Below, one piece after another: positions 62,379 through 64,000 of a DNA stretch of 64,000 nt. The translations under genes and the position numbers were made by a program. The first letter of the stretch is position 1, and each line of letters opens with the position of its first letter. Origin of the DNA: Candidatus Zhuqueibacterota bacterium (GTDB taxonomy: Bacteria; Zhuqueibacterota; Zhuqueibacteria; Oceanimicrobiales; Oceanimicrobiaceae). The DNA is taken from NCBI GenBank assembly GCA_029261995.1, contig JAJDAF010000043.1, forward strand, positions 1-64,000, read 5' to 3'. The notes under the pieces are model-generated. The model did no database searches. It saw only the letters and a list, made by a program, of their open reading frames with translations, and was not told the DNA's origin.

Positions 62379-62618
62379 ATGAGCAAAAGCAAAGCAATAT
62401 TTTATCACGCGGGGTGTCCTGTTTGTGTGGAAGCTGAACAAAAGTTGGCGTATGCCCTCGACACACAGAAATATGATGTTGAGATTGTTCATCTTGGCGA
62501 AGAGAAATCTCGGGTCGCTGAAGCTGAAAATAGTGGCGTGAAGTCTGTCCCGGCATTTGTCTTGGACGGCGTTGCACTGCATGTCAATTATGGTGCGGGT
62601 CTGGATGCATTGAAGTAA
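62379..62618 (+). CDS. small thioredoxin-fold/glutaredoxin-like protein (copy 2)
   Basis: 79 residues, differing from 612-851 at about four positions (SRVAEAENSG versus SRVSEAEGSG; AGLDALK versus AGIDALK). CPVC at 13-16 is retained. ATG after AAAGGA. Divergent from HxlR copy 2 with the shared operator between them. Downstream it runs into the element hairpin at 62694, as copy 1 does at 509. Confidence 0.8.
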   Translation: MSKSKAIFYHAGCPVCVEAEQKLAYALDTQKYDVEIVHLGEEKSRVAEAENSGVKSVPAFVLDGVALHVNYGAGLDALK

Positions 62619-62693
62619 CATCATGGTTAGTTGATTCTCGAGGGGCGGCTGCTTTGTCAGCACGTCTTTTTTCAGCGCGCCATGTGCGATCTC

Positions 62694-62727
62694 AAACCTT
62701 GCCAGGTTTTGGAAACCTGGCAGGTTT
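62694..62727 (+). terminator. hairpin repeat family 1
   Basis: AAACCTTGCCAGGTTT / AAACCTGGCAGGTTTT with a one-base bulge, followed by T. It ends the thioredoxin-fold gene and marks the outer end of the inverted duplication. Confidence 0.8.
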
Positions 62728-62942
62728 TTTCCGCGCGATTTACATCGAAATCTATTACAACGGAACTGCCAGAGTTGCTCTGAGGGTGCAAGGGAGTGAA
62801 ATTCACAATCTCTCAGTTCCGCAGAAGTGAAGGCAAAGCTTCGTTTTCAAAAAAACTTGCGCTTTTTTCTTGAAAGTTGAGAAAAATCGCCGGCCAAAGC
62901 CATCTGTATAGGTATCGGCTCTATCCTCCCCCATGGAGCGAC
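62728..62942. other. intergenic region without recognised gene
   Basis: Contains a run AAAACTTGCGCTTTTTTCTTG and short symmetrical pieces but no gene. A small RNA ending at the terminator at 62943-62993 is possible but unsupported. Confidence 0.3.
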
Positions 62943-62993
62943 AAAAGCCGCCCGCAATACTCTTCCAGGTCATTTGCGTGGCGGCTTTTTTTA
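62943..62993 (+). terminator. strong intrinsic terminator, orphan
   Basis: AAAAGCCGCC (62943-62952) pairs with GGCGGCTTTT (62980-62989), extended inside by CGCAA/TTGCG, followed by seven T. No gene ends nearby; the closest plus-strand stop is at 62618, with another terminator in between. Confidence 0.8.
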
Positions 62994-63149
62994 TTTCAGG
63001 TACCATGTGCGGTGATTAGGCTCGTTTTAGTTGAAAAGCTCCACGCAGGCGCAAAAGATCTCTTGACTAATTCTTCGGAAATTGACATATTCATGCGGAA
63101 TTCACACCGAGTTCCGGCTCTAAATTAATCAAAATCATGGGTTAAAAAC

Positions 63150-63998
63150 ATGGGTCTGAAAGACAAGGTCAAGAATGCCTGGCAGCGTGTCTCTGATCTT
63201 GATGATGAAAGCGCGGATGCCAAAGACCAGGCCAAGGCCGGTGACCGCATCCCTTACAAAGAGATTTCCAAGAGTCTCAAAGAATTGATGAAGAAGAATG
63301 TCGATGTGGTCGGCCGCAAGATTCTCATCCCGAATTACTATGCCGTTCTTTTCAGCCAGCATGACCGCGAGATGCGTTCTGAAGTCGAGGATGTGCTGTG
63401 TGCGGAGTTGCGCGAAGAATTGTACCCTGAGATGCGCAAAATCAATCCCGAGCAGGTCAAGAGCGCCGTCGTCATCGAAGTGCAGACCGACCCCAACCTG
63501 GAGAAGGGACAATTCAACATCCGCTTCAGCATGAAAAAACCGACCTCCGCTCCCGAACCAATGGCCAGCCCGCCGGCAGTCGTGCCGCAAGCGCCTTTGC
63601 CGAATACGGAGTCAGACCTGAAAGAGACCATTATCGAGGCACCGGAAACTTTTGATGCCGATGACCTGCCGACCATCATTCAGGCTCCGCCGGCAGCTCG
63701 CGTTCAGATAAAACTGAAAGTCGAGTCAGGCGGAAATGTGCGGGAATATGTCATGGATAAAGCATTGGTTGCCCTGGGCCGGGCCAGCACTGACGATGTC
63801 ACGCTCGAAAGTCCGGATTTCTCCATCTCCAGAAAACATGCCGTGGTCGAGCTGCGCGACGGCCAGTATTTTCTCACCCCCAACGGCGTCAACGGAACAC
63901 TGCTCAACGGTGAGGAACTGGAACTCGAAAAAGAGGTTCCTGTCTCGCCTGAGGATGAGATTCAGATAACGGACTACAAGATCGCAATCCTTGTTTAG
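63150..63998 (+). CDS. DUF3662-FHA domain signalling protein
   Basis: 282 residues, complete just before the window end. The N-terminal ~130 residues match the FhaA-type DUF3662 domain (VGRKILIPNYYAVLFSQHDRE, LREELYPEMRKIN). A Pro/Ala-rich linker is followed by an FHA domain (~190-282) with GRASTDDV, SISRKHAVVEL and GVNGTLLNGEEL, which binds phosphothreonine. Known FhaA proteins act with Ser/Thr kinases in envelope control. Neighbouring kinase or PASTA genes would lie beyond the window. No strong ribosome binding site. Confidence 0.9.
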   Translation: MGLKDKVKNAWQRVSDLDDESADAKDQAKAGDRIPYKEISKSLKELMKKNVDVVGRKILIPNYYAVLFSQHDREMRSEVEDVLCAELREELYPEMRKINPEQVKSAVVIEVQTDPNLEKGQFNIRFSMKKPTSAPEPMASPPAVVPQAPLPNTESDLKETIIEAPETFDADDLPTIIQAPPAARVQIKLKVESGGNVREYVMDKALVALGRASTDDVTLESPDFSISRKHAVVELRDGQYFLTPNGVNGTLLNGEELELEKEVPVSPEDEIQITDYKIAILV

Positions 63999-64000
63999 CA

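Noticed and set aside
509-62727. Composite transposon bounded by the inverted duplication
   Set aside because: The inverted copies at both ends carry no transposase, and the 60 kb between them include ordinary metabolic genes; kept only as a possible inversion or segment boundary.

Overview
The window looks like a chromosomal segment from a bacterium of the FCB superphylum, most likely a Calditrichota/KSB1-type or other uncultured relative of Bacteroidota and Ignavibacteria. The main evidence is seven secreted proteins ending in the same ~85-residue type IX secretion (T9SS) sorting domain (NYPNPFNPsTTI near its start, GxYxYrl near its end). A hybrid two-component regulator, two orphan MacB-like (ADOP-type) permeases and a DUF5916 outer-membrane protein fit the same group. 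I see no rRNA, tRNA, CRISPR array, transposase, integrase or reverse transcriptase. The exact phylum is an inference.

Layout. 1-2.2 kb: a divergent thioredoxin-fold/HxlR pair followed by the debris of a multicopy repeat element. 2.2-11.5 kb: hybrid sensor kinase/AraC regulator, then T9SS cargo (six-bladed propeller, Tat-type tail-collar protein, six-repeat protein). 11.6-14.5 kb: one truncated and one complete copy of the repeat element, with a GAF protein between them. 14.6-23 kb: GH10 xylanase, a frameshifted NmrA-like gene, an orphan permease and a CotH/lamin-tail cargo protein. 23-37.6 kb: three very large cargo proteins with different N-terminal 'passengers' but one nearly identical C-terminal carrier module, plus a second tail-collar protein. 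37.7-48.5 kb: second orphan permease, solo repeat array, metF with a threonine-dehydrogenase-like SDR, lipoprotein metalloprotease, WYL regulator with DinB, TPR protein, NA37 nucleoid protein. 48.6-54.1 kb: element deletion derivative, DUF5916 protein, YpfJ-type peptidase, complete element copy. 54.4-61.5 kb: metallophosphoesterase, convergent with an operon of glutamate dehydrogenase and two unusual PEP-synthase-like proteins, one carrying a nucleotidyltransferase domain. 61.7-64 kb: inverted second copy of the HxlR/thioredoxin-fold pair, then a DUF3662-FHA protein.

The most interesting unexplained signal is the multicopy element. It consists of a 21-bp tandem array (7 codons, read as xGLLxxP-like heptads on the gene strand), a conserved leader, a ~235-residue mostly helical protein I do not recognise, and a hairpin terminator plus tail. 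Two copies are complete (13.1-14.3 kb; 52.8-54.1 kb). Three others lack their 5' part but keep the gene's 3' end and hairpin, and there are solo arrays and solo tails. The HxlR/thioredoxin-fold pair occurs twice as inverted ~1-kb copies 60 kb apart, both flanked by tails of this element. The second candidate system is the glutamate dehydrogenase / ATP-grasp pair / nucleotidyltransferase operon.
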